DNA of 64,000 nucleotides from Halomonas sp. (GTDB taxonomy: Bacteria > Pseudomonadota > Gammaproteobacteria > Pseudomonadales > Halomonadaceae), in assembly GCF_017515565.1 (NCBI RefSeq), contig NZ_JAFWFN010000005.1, forward strand, positions 1 to 64,000. The letters run 5' to 3'. Each line of letters starts with the position of its first letter. Position 1 is the stretch's first letter. Under the pieces are notes generated by a model. It did no database searches. It was not told where the DNA came from and was given only the letters and a program-made list of their open reading frames with translations. Positions 8,722-16,274 of the stretch are shown piece after piece. Made by a program: the position numbers and the translations under genes.

Positions 8722-10365
8722 ATGGCGCCCAAACTACCTCCTCAACACTCGCTGCAGCATAGCTCTACTGCAGTGGCTGACGGTCAAGCACCCGATGCGC
8801 ATCACGAAACTCCTAAGGGGGTTATGCGTTGGCTGCTCACGACCAACCACAAAGAGATTGGCTCTTTGTATCTCATCTTTTCACTGATTATGTTTTTTAT
8901 TGGCGGTATTTTTGCGCTCGTTGTGAGAGCAGAGCTGTTCCAACCGGGTCTGCAGCTGGTTGAGCCGGAGTTTTTCAACCAAATGACCACCATGCATGGG
9001 TTGATTATGGTCTTTGCTGCGGTGATGCCAGCATTTACCGGTTTGGCTAATTGGATGATTCCCCTGCAAATTGGCGCGCCAGACATGGCACTTCCTCGGC
9101 TAAACAATTTTAGTTTCTGGCTGCTGCCCGTCGCCTTTACACTGCTGCTTTCAACGCTTCTGATGCCTGGAGGAGGGCCAAATTTTGGCTGGACATTCTA
9201 TGCGCCTCTATCAACGACGTATGCGCCGCCTTCAACCACGTTCTTTATTCTTGCCCTTCATATCGCGGGTATTAGCTCAATATTAGGTGCGATTAATATT
9301 GTGGCGACCATCCTCAACATGCGTGCCCCTGGTATGCGCATGATGGATATGCCGCTGTTTGTTTGGACTTGGCTCATCACCGCTTTCCTGCTTATTGCCG
9401 TTATGCCTGTGCTTGCGGGCGTCATTACCATGATGTTAATGGATATAAACTTCGGCACTAGCTTCTTCGATGCTGCGGGCGGCGGAGACCCGGTGCTTTT
9501 CCAGCATCTGTTTTGGTTTTTCGGCCATCCTGAAGTTTACATTATGATTTTGCCCGCATTCGGGATTGTCTCCGCCATCATTCCTACGTTTGCCCGCAAA
9601 CGGTTGTTTGGCTACGCCTCCATGGTTTATGCAACCGGCGCTATCGCACTGCTTTCGTTTTTAGTTTGGGCACACCACATGTTTGTGGTTGGTTTGCCGT
9701 TAGCAGCAGAGCTGTTTTTTATGTACACCACAATGCTGATTGCGGTGCCAACGGGGGTCAAAGTCTTTAACTGGATCACCACACTGTTTCGAGGCTCAAT
9801 TAGTTTTGAACCCCCCATGCTGTTCGCGCTTGCCTTTGTCGTTCTATTCACCATCGGTGGCTTCTCGGGGCTTATGTTGGCAATTGCCCCTGCCGACTTT
9901 CAATATCACGACACCTACTTTGTGGTAGCTCATTTTCACTATGTGTTAGTGCCAGGGGCCATCTTTGCCATTATGGCAGGGGTTTACTACTGGCTTCCCA
10001 AGTGGACGGGTCACTACCCTCATGAGCGATTAGCGCAGTGCCATTTTTGGTGTTCGATTGTGGGCGTAAACCTGACGTTTTTCCCAATGCATTTTGCCGG
10101 TCTTGCCGGCATGCCAAGGCGTATTCCCGATTATGCGCTTCAGTTTGCAGACTTTAATCTTGTTTCAAGCATTGGTGCCTTTTTCTTCGGGGCGTCTCAG
10201 TTAATTTTTGTGCTAGTGGTGGTGCTGTGTGTCCGAGGGGGTAAAAAAGCCCCTGCTAAAGCATGGGAGGGCGCAGAAGATCTAGAGTGGAGTGTCCCTA
10301 GTCCAGCGCCGTTGCATACCTTTGAAACACCTCCCGTGTTTCATCGTGCACAACACGGCGAATAA
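8722..10365 (+). CDS. coxA: cytochrome c oxidase subunit I
   Basis: A 547-residue polytopic membrane protein with the heme-copper oxidase signatures: GHPEVY with the CuB histidine and the Tyr of the cross-link, WAHHMF with the two other CuB histidines, and [13 protein letters not shown] with the heme a3 and heme a histidines. It catalyses reduction of O2 to water coupled to proton pumping in the inner membrane. It starts after GGCGGAGAG, 70 bases downstream of coxB, and is followed 27 bases later by the copper chaperone gene. Confidence 0.97.
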   Translation: MAPKLPPQHSLQHSSTAVADGQAPDAHHETPKGVMRWLLTTNHKEIGSLYLIFSLIMFFIGGIFALVVRAELFQPGLQLVEPEFFNQMTTMHGLIMVFAAVMPAFTGLANWMIPLQIGAPDMALPRLNNFSFWLLPVAFTLLLSTLLMPGGGPNFGWTFYAPLSTTYAPPSTTFFILALHIAGISSILGAINIVATILNMRAPGMRMMDMPLFVWTWLITAFLLIAVMPVLAGVITMMLMDINFGTSFFDAAGGGDPVLFQHLFWFFGHPEVYIMILPAFGIVSAIIPTFARKRLFGYASMVYATGAIALLSFLVWAHHMFVVGLPLAAELFFMYTTMLIAVPTGVKVFNWITTLFRGSISFEPPMLFALAFVVLFTIGGFSGLMLAIAPADFQYHDTYFVVAHFHYVLVPGAIFAIMAGVYYWLPKWTGHYPHERLAQCHFWCSIVGVNLTFFPMHFAGLAGMPRRIPDYALQFADFNLVSSIGAFFFGASQLIFVLVVVLCVRGGKKAPAKAWEGAEDLEWSVPSPAPLHTFETPPVFHRAQHGE

Positions 10366-10392
10366 TGCCTTATACAAGGCAAGGGGAGTGAT

Positions 10393-10983
10393 ATGTCTGA
10401 ATATGAAGTCGTCAGGGACGCGGGTGTGCGGCGCACTGTCACTCGGTCGATTGCGGCACTGATAGGCATGTTTGCGTTTGCATTTGCGCTAGTGCCTCTT
10501 TATGACGTTTTCTGTCGCATTACAGGGATTAACGGCAAAGTAGATACCACTGCCCAGGCCATCATCCATGAGGAGGTTGATCAGTCGCGTTATATCACGG
10601 TGCAGTTCATTACCCGGGGTAGTGCTGGCTTACCTTGGCAAATGAGCGTCGCAACGCGTCAAATGCGAGTACACCCAGGCCAAACGGCTGAAGTGGATTT
10701 TACTTTTACGAATAATAGCGCCAAAGAGAGTTGGGGGAGAGCCATTCCAAGTGTTTCTCCCTCTAATGCGACGACTCACTTGCGAAAAGTAAGCTGCTTC
10801 TGTTTTCAGGAGCAGCAGTTGCAGGGCGATGAGCGTTTAACCATACCGCTGGTCTTCCAGTTGGCGCGTGATCTGCCGGAAGAGATCACTACGATTACGC
10901 TGGTTTATACCCTGTACCCAGTTCATAACATGGCACTAGATTCCACAGTGAATAACAACAATAGCGTGGGGGATAAGATATGA
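10393..10983 (+). CDS. ctaG: cytochrome c oxidase assembly protein Cox11/CtaG
   Basis: 196 residues: one N-terminal membrane helix (about 20-40) followed by the conserved LYDVFCRITGINGK segment and a periplasmic immunoglobulin-like domain with the copper-binding CFCF motif. Cox11 delivers Cu(I) to the CuB site of subunit I. The ATG follows AGGGGAG. Its stop codon overlaps the start of coxC by 4 bases (ATGA), so the two are translationally coupled. Confidence 0.94.
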   Translation: MSEYEVVRDAGVRRTVTRSIAALIGMFAFAFALVPLYDVFCRITGINGKVDTTAQAIIHEEVDQSRYITVQFITRGSAGLPWQMSVATRQMRVHPGQTAEVDFTFTNNSAKESWGRAIPSVSPSNATTHLRKVSCFCFQEQQLQGDERLTIPLVFQLARDLPEEITTITLVYTLYPVHNMALDSTVNNNNSVGDKI

Positions 10984-11840
10984 GCGGTGGTAACTACTAT
11001 GTTCCGACGACTAGCAGATGGCCCATTCTCGGCTCGTTGGCGCTGGGGGTCATGATGGTGGGGGCAGGTTCCCAGCTAGTTTATGACACTGGCGCGTTAA
11101 TGATGCTGGTTGGTGTTATCGGCATTGTGGTGGTGATGGGGCTTTGGTTCAGGGATGTGGTTAGGGAGTCTATGAGTGGGTTGTACGACACCCAGATGGA
11201 TCGCTCATTTAGGTGGGGTATGGGGTGGTTTATCTTCTCTGAACTAATGTTTTTTGCTGCCTTTTTCGGCGCTCTTTTTTACGTTAGAACCTTTGCTATC
11301 CCCTGGCTAGGTGGTGAGGGAGAGAAAGGTGTCTCTGCGTTGCTATGGCCAGAATTCATCTCTCATTGGCCTCTGACTAACCCTCCAGATGCCTCTGTGC
11401 TAGGTCCTGAGCAAGTGTTTAGCCCATGGCAACTGCCGCTTGTTAATACGCTGATCCTTATCACTTCCAGTATCACGCTAACGGTGGCCCATGAAGCGTT
11501 AAAACTGGGTGAGCGTATTACCTGCCGAAACTGGCTTGCTGGCACAGTATTGTTGGGTTGCTGCTTTATCGTTATACAAGGGGTCGAGTACTACGAAGCT
11601 TACAACCATTACGGCATTACCCTGGAAGCCGGTATCTTTGGCGCTACTTTCTTTATTTTGACGGGGTTTCACGGTGTACACGTCATTATCGGTACGATCA
11701 TCTTAGGCTGTATTCTCGTCCGGATCTGTAAAGGCCATTTTGCTAACGATCATCATTTCGGTTTCGAAGCATCCTGCTGGTACTGGCATTTCGTTGACGT
11801 GGTATGGGTGGGGCTGTTTATTTTTGTTTATGTCATGTAG
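10980..11840 (+). CDS. coxC: cytochrome c oxidase subunit III
   Basis: A 286-residue protein with seven predicted membrane helices. Family signatures: RWGMGWFIFSELMFF, the internal TGFHGVHV segment and the C-terminal SCWYWHFVDVVWV. Subunit III stabilises the catalytic core and proton uptake of the aa3 oxidase. It is coupled to ctaG by a 4-base overlap and ends 3 bases before the 3' end of a small gene on the other strand. Confidence 0.96.
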   Translation: MSGGNYYVPTTSRWPILGSLALGVMMVGAGSQLVYDTGALMMLVGVIGIVVVMGLWFRDVVRESMSGLYDTQMDRSFRWGMGWFIFSELMFFAAFFGALFYVRTFAIPWLGGEGEKGVSALLWPEFISHWPLTNPPDASVLGPEQVFSPWQLPLVNTLILITSSITLTVAHEALKLGERITCRNWLAGTVLLGCCFIVIQGVEYYEAYNHYGITLEAGIFGATFFILTGFHGVHVIIGTIILGCILVRICKGHFANDHHFGFEASCWYWHFVDVVWVGLFIFVYVM

Positions 11841-11843
11841 CGG

Positions 11844-12035
11844 CTAGCCAAGCTCTCCTGACCAAAAGCCGAATACTAATAGCGCCATGAGAAGGCATGC
11901 CAGGGCAACACGCCATTTCAGTGATACCAGTAATCGCTTTGAAGGGGCACTGTCTCGCAATAAAAAACCAGCGCCTACTGCAAGGCTAATAACCATGGCA
12001 ATAAATACTAGGGCAATAAGAAACTGTAACCACAT
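11844..12035 (-). CDS. DUF2909 twin-helix membrane protein
   Basis: 63 residues with two membrane helices and the sequence pattern of DUF2909, a small protein that in pseudomonads and relatives also sits reversed inside the cox cluster. The reversed strand gives AGAGGT eight bases before the ATG. The 3' end abuts coxC (3 bases apart) and the start codon shares bases CATG (12033-12036) with the first possible start of the divergent surf1 gene. Function unknown; conserved placement suggests a link to oxidase biogenesis. Confidence 0.8.
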   Translation of the reverse strand: MWLQFLIALVFIAMVISLAVGAGFLLRDSAPSKRLLVSLKWRVALACLLMALLVFGFWSGELG

Positions 12036-12723
12036 GATGTCTACCTCTGTCAGATTAAGGCGCTTTTACGCGTGGTGTGCTTTTTGGAGCTTGTTAGTTG
12101 CATTAGGCACTTTTTTAGGACTATGGCAGTGGGAGCGTGCTAATGACAAGCGTGTTTTGTTAGACGCACGGGCGGCAGCTCCAGCTTTAACGGCGCCTCA
12201 AGAGATGCCGCAGGAAGGCGCAATGGTACGATTGAGAGGAGAGTATCTACCACAGCACACACTCTATTTAGACAATCGTGTGGTGGAAGGTCGGCTTGGG
12301 GTGGCTGTTCTCACCCCGTTGCGCGATGAGCAAGGGCAGCTTTGGTTAATACAGCGTGGCTTTATTGAAACGGGCCCAAGTCGTAGTGCCCCTGCTGCGC
12401 AAACGCCTAGTGGCAGTGTAGAAGTGTTTGGTGAATGGCAAACAACTCGCCGTGGTGGGCCATTATATGGAGATAATCAAGAAGGACTCCGTCTGCAGCA
12501 AATGAGCTTGATACCTTGGCAAGAAATGCTAGCGCCCATTAGCTATCAGGGGTGGCTACATGCCACTGAAGGAGAAGGTATTTTTATACCCTGGTGGCAA
12601 GCAAATGTAATGCCACCCAGCCGGCATATTGGTTATGCTTTTCAGTGGTGGGGATTAACACTTGCAGCTCTCGTTGTAATGATATTGGGTGGCTATCGCT
12701 TGCGCAAAGACCGCATACAATAA
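12034..12723 (+). CDS. SURF1-family oxidase assembly protein
   Basis: 229 residues from ATG 12034 (or 228 from ATG 12037): N-terminal membrane helix with GLWQWERANDK, the LRGEYL and DNR motifs, a periplasmic domain containing WLIQRGF, and a C-terminal membrane helix with GYAFQWW. SURF1/Shy1 proteins assist heme a insertion into subunit I. The reading frame is open for 49 codons further upstream, but that part is antisense to the DUF2909 gene, lacks a ribosome binding site and is not SURF1-like, so I reject the longer start. No strong Shine-Dalgarno precedes 12034. Confidence 0.9.
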   Translation: MMSTSVRLRRFYAWCAFWSLLVALGTFLGLWQWERANDKRVLLDARAAAPALTAPQEMPQEGAMVRLRGEYLPQHTLYLDNRVVEGRLGVAVLTPLRDEQGQLWLIQRGFIETGPSRSAPAAQTPSGSVEVFGEWQTTRRGGPLYGDNQEGLRLQQMSLIPWQEMLAPISYQGWLHATEGEGIFIPWWQANVMPPSRHIGYAFQWWGLTLAALVVMILGGYRLRKDRIQ

Positions 12724-12738
12724 TAAGAGGAATGAAGA

Positions 12739-13248
12739 ATGGAGCAGGTTAAAACGGTTCGTTACCAGCGGCTCAAATTGATAATGATTTTTATTGTTTT
12801 TGCAGCGCCTATGGCGACAGCCTGGGGAATGGTTAAATGGGGTTTTGGCATTCCTGCTCAACACACAGCACATGGAGAAGTAGTAGTCACGGCGCCAAAT
12901 TTATATGAGTGGCCCTTGGTCAATTTGCCGGAAGGTTCGAAAGATGTATGGACGCTGGCGTTCGAGTGCGCCGTTGATTGCGAGCAGCGTCAAGACGAGC
13001 TTTGGCGCCTTCACCGTGCCCTTGGCCGTGAAGCGCCACGGTTACAGCGGCTACGAATCGGTGGTTCTTACGAAAGCTTGCCCGGAGAGCAGGCTAACCA
13101 GTGGCAAGAGTCGCCAGCTTGGCGCAACGAAAGCGTTATTTGGTTACTAGACCCAATGGGAGTGCCAGCGTTAGCATTTAATGATCAGGCTAATGCAAGT
13201 GATATTCTTGACGATATAAGGCATCTGTTCAAAGTAAATCACCATTAA
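12739..13248 (+). CDS. membrane-anchored protein of the cox cluster, unknown function
   Basis: 169 residues: one N-terminal membrane helix (about 13-33) then a periplasmic domain with DVWTLAFECAVDCEQ, in which two cysteines are four apart, and a C-terminal ...LLDPMGVPALAF. The layout (anchor plus thioredoxin-like fold with CxxxC) resembles Sco/thioredoxin-like proteins, which would fit copper or thiol handling, but the match is too weak to name it. It lies 15 bases after surf1 and 34 before ctaA. An equivalent unknown gene occurs at this place in pseudomonad cox clusters. Confidence 0.7.
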   Translation: MEQVKTVRYQRLKLIMIFIVFAAPMATAWGMVKWGFGIPAQHTAHGEVVVTAPNLYEWPLVNLPEGSKDVWTLAFECAVDCEQRQDELWRLHRALGREAPRLQRLRIGGSYESLPGEQANQWQESPAWRNESVIWLLDPMGVPALAFNDQANASDILDDIRHLFKVNHH

Positions 13249-13282
13249 TGTTAGTCGGCACCCTGGGCCGTAAGGAAAGAGC

Positions 13283-14323
13283 ATGCAAGACGCAGTTGAG
13301 CGGCGATTACGTTGGTTGGTGCGCCTCACCTTGGCTGGCACTCTGCTGACAACCCTAGTAATTTTAGTGGGTGCCTGGACACGTTTAGTTGATGCTGGGT
13401 TGGGGTGCCCGGATTGGCCAGGTTGCTATGGGCGCTTGCTGGTTCCCGATAGCGAGCAAGCCGCGCTACGTCACCCTGATGTGCCTCTTGAGCCTTTTAA
13501 AGCATGGGTGGAAATGGCGCACCGCTATGTAGCGAGTTTTTTAGGACTGATGGTCATCAGCGTCGTCGCGCTAGGTTGGCCTTTGCGTCGCCGTCCTGGA
13601 TACCCTTGGCGCATTAGCTTGGCGTTGCTCGTTGTGATTCTAATCCAGGGAGCCTTTGGTGCATTTACCGTAACGCTCAAGCTTTGGCCGCAGGTGGTTA
13701 CCCTTCATTTACTGGGTGGGCTGAGTGTATTGATGCTGTTTTTCTGGCTTCATTTAAGAGTTCGTCACGCATGGAAAAATAGGGGAATAGGGCGGCAGTC
13801 TATTAATTTTTTATGGGTAGCCGCTATTGGTTTGCTAGTGATTCAGCTGGCGCTTGGCGGCTGGGTCACCAGCAACTATGCAGGTATTGCTTGCCAAGGG
13901 TTCCCCACCTGTAACGGTCAATGGTGGCCAGATATGGATCTAAGCGAAGGTTTTCATTTAACGCAAACGGTTGGGCCTAATTATTTACACGGTCAACTGC
14001 ACGCAGACGCACGCACCGCTATACAGGTGGTTCACCGTATGGGGGCTTTGTTTTTGGGTATTGCGTTATTGATGCTTTGGTTGCGGTACCGCTATTTAGT
14101 GATCCTAGGGAGGGCGCTGGCTGTTGTCGTTAGTGTCTATGCCTTACAAGTAGCGCTGGGGATTGCCAATGTCCTTCTGTGGCTGCCTTTATGGCTTGCT
14201 TTACTACATACTGCTGGTGCAGTGGCACTGACGTTGAGCGTTGGTTGGGCATGGTGGTGCTGGCGGCAAGCATCTGATGCAACCCTTGTTGAGCGTCAAT
14301 TGGCTCCAGCAGCTGCTAAGTAG
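13283..14323 (+). CDS. ctaA: heme A synthase (COX15/CtaA)
   Basis: 346 residues, about eight membrane helices. Signatures: GAWTRLVDAGLGCPDWPGC near the N-terminus, EMAHRY with a heme-ligand histidine, LHLLGG, and the second-half HRMGA and HTAGA histidines. The enzyme oxidises the heme O methyl group to give heme A for the aa3 oxidase. It closes the cox gene run. The heme O synthase (ctaB/cyoE) that normally follows is not here; the next gene is unrelated. Confidence 0.93.
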   Translation: MQDAVERRLRWLVRLTLAGTLLTTLVILVGAWTRLVDAGLGCPDWPGCYGRLLVPDSEQAALRHPDVPLEPFKAWVEMAHRYVASFLGLMVISVVALGWPLRRRPGYPWRISLALLVVILIQGAFGAFTVTLKLWPQVVTLHLLGGLSVLMLFFWLHLRVRHAWKNRGIGRQSINFLWVAAIGLLVIQLALGGWVTSNYAGIACQGFPTCNGQWWPDMDLSEGFHLTQTVGPNYLHGQLHADARTAIQVVHRMGALFLGIALLMLWLRYRYLVILGRALAVVVSVYALQVALGIANVLLWLPLWLALLHTAGAVALTLSVGWAWWCWRQASDATLVERQLAPAAAK

Positions 14324-14415
14324 TGAGTTACAAGTGGGTGTCATTGGTGTAACGACACCTTTAGGGTGTACAATTCTCGTTAAATTTTTCTTGTGTGGCT
14401 AGCTGAAGGAGTGCC

Positions 14416-14883
14416 ATGAATTCCACTACGGCTTTAGTTTTGCTCGCGGTAGGTATTGCGGTCATTGTTGCCCTCTGTGCCTATGCGCTTACCTTGCGCA
14501 AGGAGGTGAAGCGGCGAGAAGCTTATCGTGTCGATGAAGATCGTCGTGCCCATCAAAATAGTTTAGAGAACCTTGACTACGTCGTTAGTGCGCTGGTTCA
14601 GGAGCAAGTAGATATAACTGAGGCCTCCTGGCGCTGTAAGGTGCTGCTTGAGATTGTTGATCCAAGCTTAACCGAAAGACCAGAGTTTCAAGCGTTTGCC
14701 GAGGTTTATCAACGCACACAGCACTTGAAGACACACTCAGCACGTAAGCAGCTCTCCCCCCGTGAGCGGATGCAGGAAGATAAAGAGCGTTTGATTGTGG
14801 AGGATGAAATGCGCCCTGCAGTGTTAGCGGCAGCCGCCGCCGTTATTAAGTGGCGTGCCAAAGGGCCTGCGTCATTACACTGA
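14416..14883 (+). CDS. DUF2489 protein
   Basis: 155 residues with an N-terminal membrane helix (about 6-27) and a charged cytoplasmic helical region carrying LVQEQVDITEASWRCKVLLEI, the pattern of DUF2489. GAAGGAG precedes the ATG. It is followed by a good hairpin terminator, so it is probably its own transcription unit. Function unknown. Confidence 0.75.
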   Translation: MNSTTALVLLAVGIAVIVALCAYALTLRKEVKRREAYRVDEDRRAHQNSLENLDYVVSALVQEQVDITEASWRCKVLLEIVDPSLTERPEFQAFAEVYQRTQHLKTHSARKQLSPRERMQEDKERLIVEDEMRPAVLAAAAAVIKWRAKGPASLH

Positions 14884-14939
14884 CATCTCGCTGGAACTTC
14901 TAGTGCACAACGACAACTATTTTTGAAATGAGTTCACCT

Positions 14940-14966
14940 TTTTTGGCGCTTATAGCGCCCTTTTTG
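14940..14966 (+). terminator. intrinsic terminator after the DUF2489 gene
   Basis: GGCGCT (14945-14950), loop TAT, AGCGCC (14954-14959), then CTTTTTG. The 302-base gap up to the next gene also has an inverted repeat TGGTC/GACCA at 15142-15155; otherwise I see nothing in it. Confidence 0.75.
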
Positions 14967-15185
14967 CTATGCTGAAACAGTGGGTATTAGCAAGAAGTTG
15001 ATATCTCGGTATTGTTGCCTTCTAGCGTTCAAACGTGAATCATAGGCAGAGTGTTCAGTATTAGAGCATTGGCTATGTATTGCTAGGATACTGGGCAGGC
15101 GAAAAAAGGATGCTCTCGCAATAAGAAGCATTAGTTAGAATTGGTCGTGTGACCATTTCAGCATTGGATCAAGAAGGAGTCTTGC

Positions 15186-16055
15186 ATGAAAAAATCAACA
15201 ACTGGCTTGCTAGTCGGTTCTGCCCTGGTAGTGGGTTTATCAGGCTGCGCCAGTTCTGCCACCCAGACATCTGGTCAGGCTAACGCTAGTAGCGATCGTA
15301 GCTGGTACCAGCACCCGGCCGTTTGTGGTTTGGCTGGTGGTTTAATCGGCGGCAGCATTGGCTATGCCACCAGCGGTAGTTCCGATGAAGAAAGTGGTGC
15401 AGCTACAGGTGCTGCAGCTGGCGCTGCTATTGGTGGACTGCTGTGTGCTGACCGCACGCCCCAGCCTGTTGCGCCGCAGTGCCCAAGCTACGGCGAAGTG
15501 CCGGCTGGCGTTGCCGTTGATGCGCAAGGCTGCCCGCTGGATTCTGATGGTGACGGCGTGCCGGATTACCGCGATCAGTGTCCAGGTACTCCGGCTGGCG
15601 TTGAAGTAGATGCGCGTGGCTGCCCGCTGGATTCTGATGGTGACGGCGTGCCGGACTACCGTGATCAGTGCCCGGATACCCCCGCAGGTGTTGAAGTTAA
15701 CGCCCTGGGCTGCCCAGAAAGTCTTGTACTGCGTGATGTCAACTTCGAGTTTGACTCTGCTCAATTGACACCCAACGCACAGCAAGTGCTTAACGGCGTT
15801 GCCGAGCGTCTGGTTAACAGCCCTGACGTTCGTGTGAGCATTGAAGGTCACACTGACTCGCGCGGCTCTGCAGAGTACAACCAGAACCTGTCTCAGCGTC
15901 GTGCTGAATCAGTTGCTGCTTACCTGTCACAGCGTGGCGTAGAGACTAACCGTATGCGTGCAGTAGGCTACGGTGAAGAGCGTCCTGTTGCTTCCAACGA
16001 GACAGACGACGGCCGCGCTCAAAACCGTCGCGTAGAACTGGATGAGTGGAACTAA
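15186..16055 (+). CDS. OmpA-family lipoprotein with thrombospondin type 3 repeats
   Basis: 289 residues: signal peptide with lipobox LSGC (Cys21), a glycine-zipper segment (GLAGGLIGGSIGY... GAATGAAAGAAIGGLL, about 50-95), two calcium-binding TSP3 repeats (DSDGDGVPDYRDQCP), and a C-terminal OmpA peptidoglycan-binding domain (FEFDSAQL, IEGHTDSRGSAEYN, LSQRRAESV, RRVEL). It should sit in the outer membrane and tether it to peptidoglycan; the Asp-rich repeats probably bind Ca2+. AAGGAGT precedes the ATG. A clear terminator follows, so it is monocistronic. It resembles the Pal/OprF group, but it is not Pal of a tol-pal operon. Confidence 0.9.
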   Translation: MKKSTTGLLVGSALVVGLSGCASSATQTSGQANASSDRSWYQHPAVCGLAGGLIGGSIGYATSGSSDEESGAATGAAAGAAIGGLLCADRTPQPVAPQCPSYGEVPAGVAVDAQGCPLDSDGDGVPDYRDQCPGTPAGVEVDARGCPLDSDGDGVPDYRDQCPDTPAGVEVNALGCPESLVLRDVNFEFDSAQLTPNAQQVLNGVAERLVNSPDVRVSIEGHTDSRGSAEYNQNLSQRRAESVAAYLSQRGVETNRMRAVGYGEERPVASNETDDGRAQNRRVELDEWN

Positions 16056-16121
16056 GCCACTGAGGCTAGTTCGGTTGAGCAGTTATTGCTAATTGCAATG
16101 GCTTGCTTAATCAAATAAGGA

Positions 16122-16150
16122 AGCGGGAGGCCTTTGTGCCTCCCGTTTTA
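16122..16150 (+). terminator. intrinsic terminator after the OmpA-like gene
   Basis: An 8-bp stem CGGGAGGC (16124-16131) / GCCTCCCG (16138-16145) with a 6-base loop is followed by TTTT. Confidence 0.9.
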
Positions 16151-16230
16151 TTTTACGGCTCACCGAATTCTGATAGGCTAGCGTCCTGCTAAATGAAAGG
16201 CCTGTAACTCCCGACCATTGATAGCGAAAT

Positions 16231-16251
16231 GTGATCCTTGGTATGGATCAC
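16231..16251 (+). promoter_or_regulatory. thrS leader hairpin mimicking the tRNA-Thr anticodon arm (candidate ThrRS operator)
   Basis: A perfect 7-bp stem GTGATCC/GGATCAC closes a 7-base loop TTGGTAT. Read as an anticodon loop this gives U33, anticodon GGU (threonine ACC/ACU) and A37; the E. coli tRNA-Thr(GGU) loop is TTGGTAA. It ends 23 bases before the thrS ATG, just upstream of the AAGGA ribosome binding site, the place of operator domain 2 in E. coli thrS, where ThrRS binding represses its own translation. A weaker hairpin TAGC/GCTA (16179-16191) lies further upstream. Confidence 0.75.
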
Positions 16252-16274
16252 CACTGCGCTCAAGGAATATTTGA

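Noticed and set aside
11887..12033. 49-codon N-terminal extension of the SURF1 gene
   Set aside because: It is entirely antisense to the DUF2909 gene, has no ribosome binding site, and the SURF1 pattern begins only at MMSTSVRLRRF.
15531..15670. CRISPR-like direct repeats
   Set aside because: Only two copies, in frame, encoding thrombospondin type 3 repeats of a lipoprotein.
15342..15851. 169-codon frame antisense to the OmpA-like gene
   Set aside because: It mirrors the repeat-rich coding strand; a shadow of biased codon use with no start signal.
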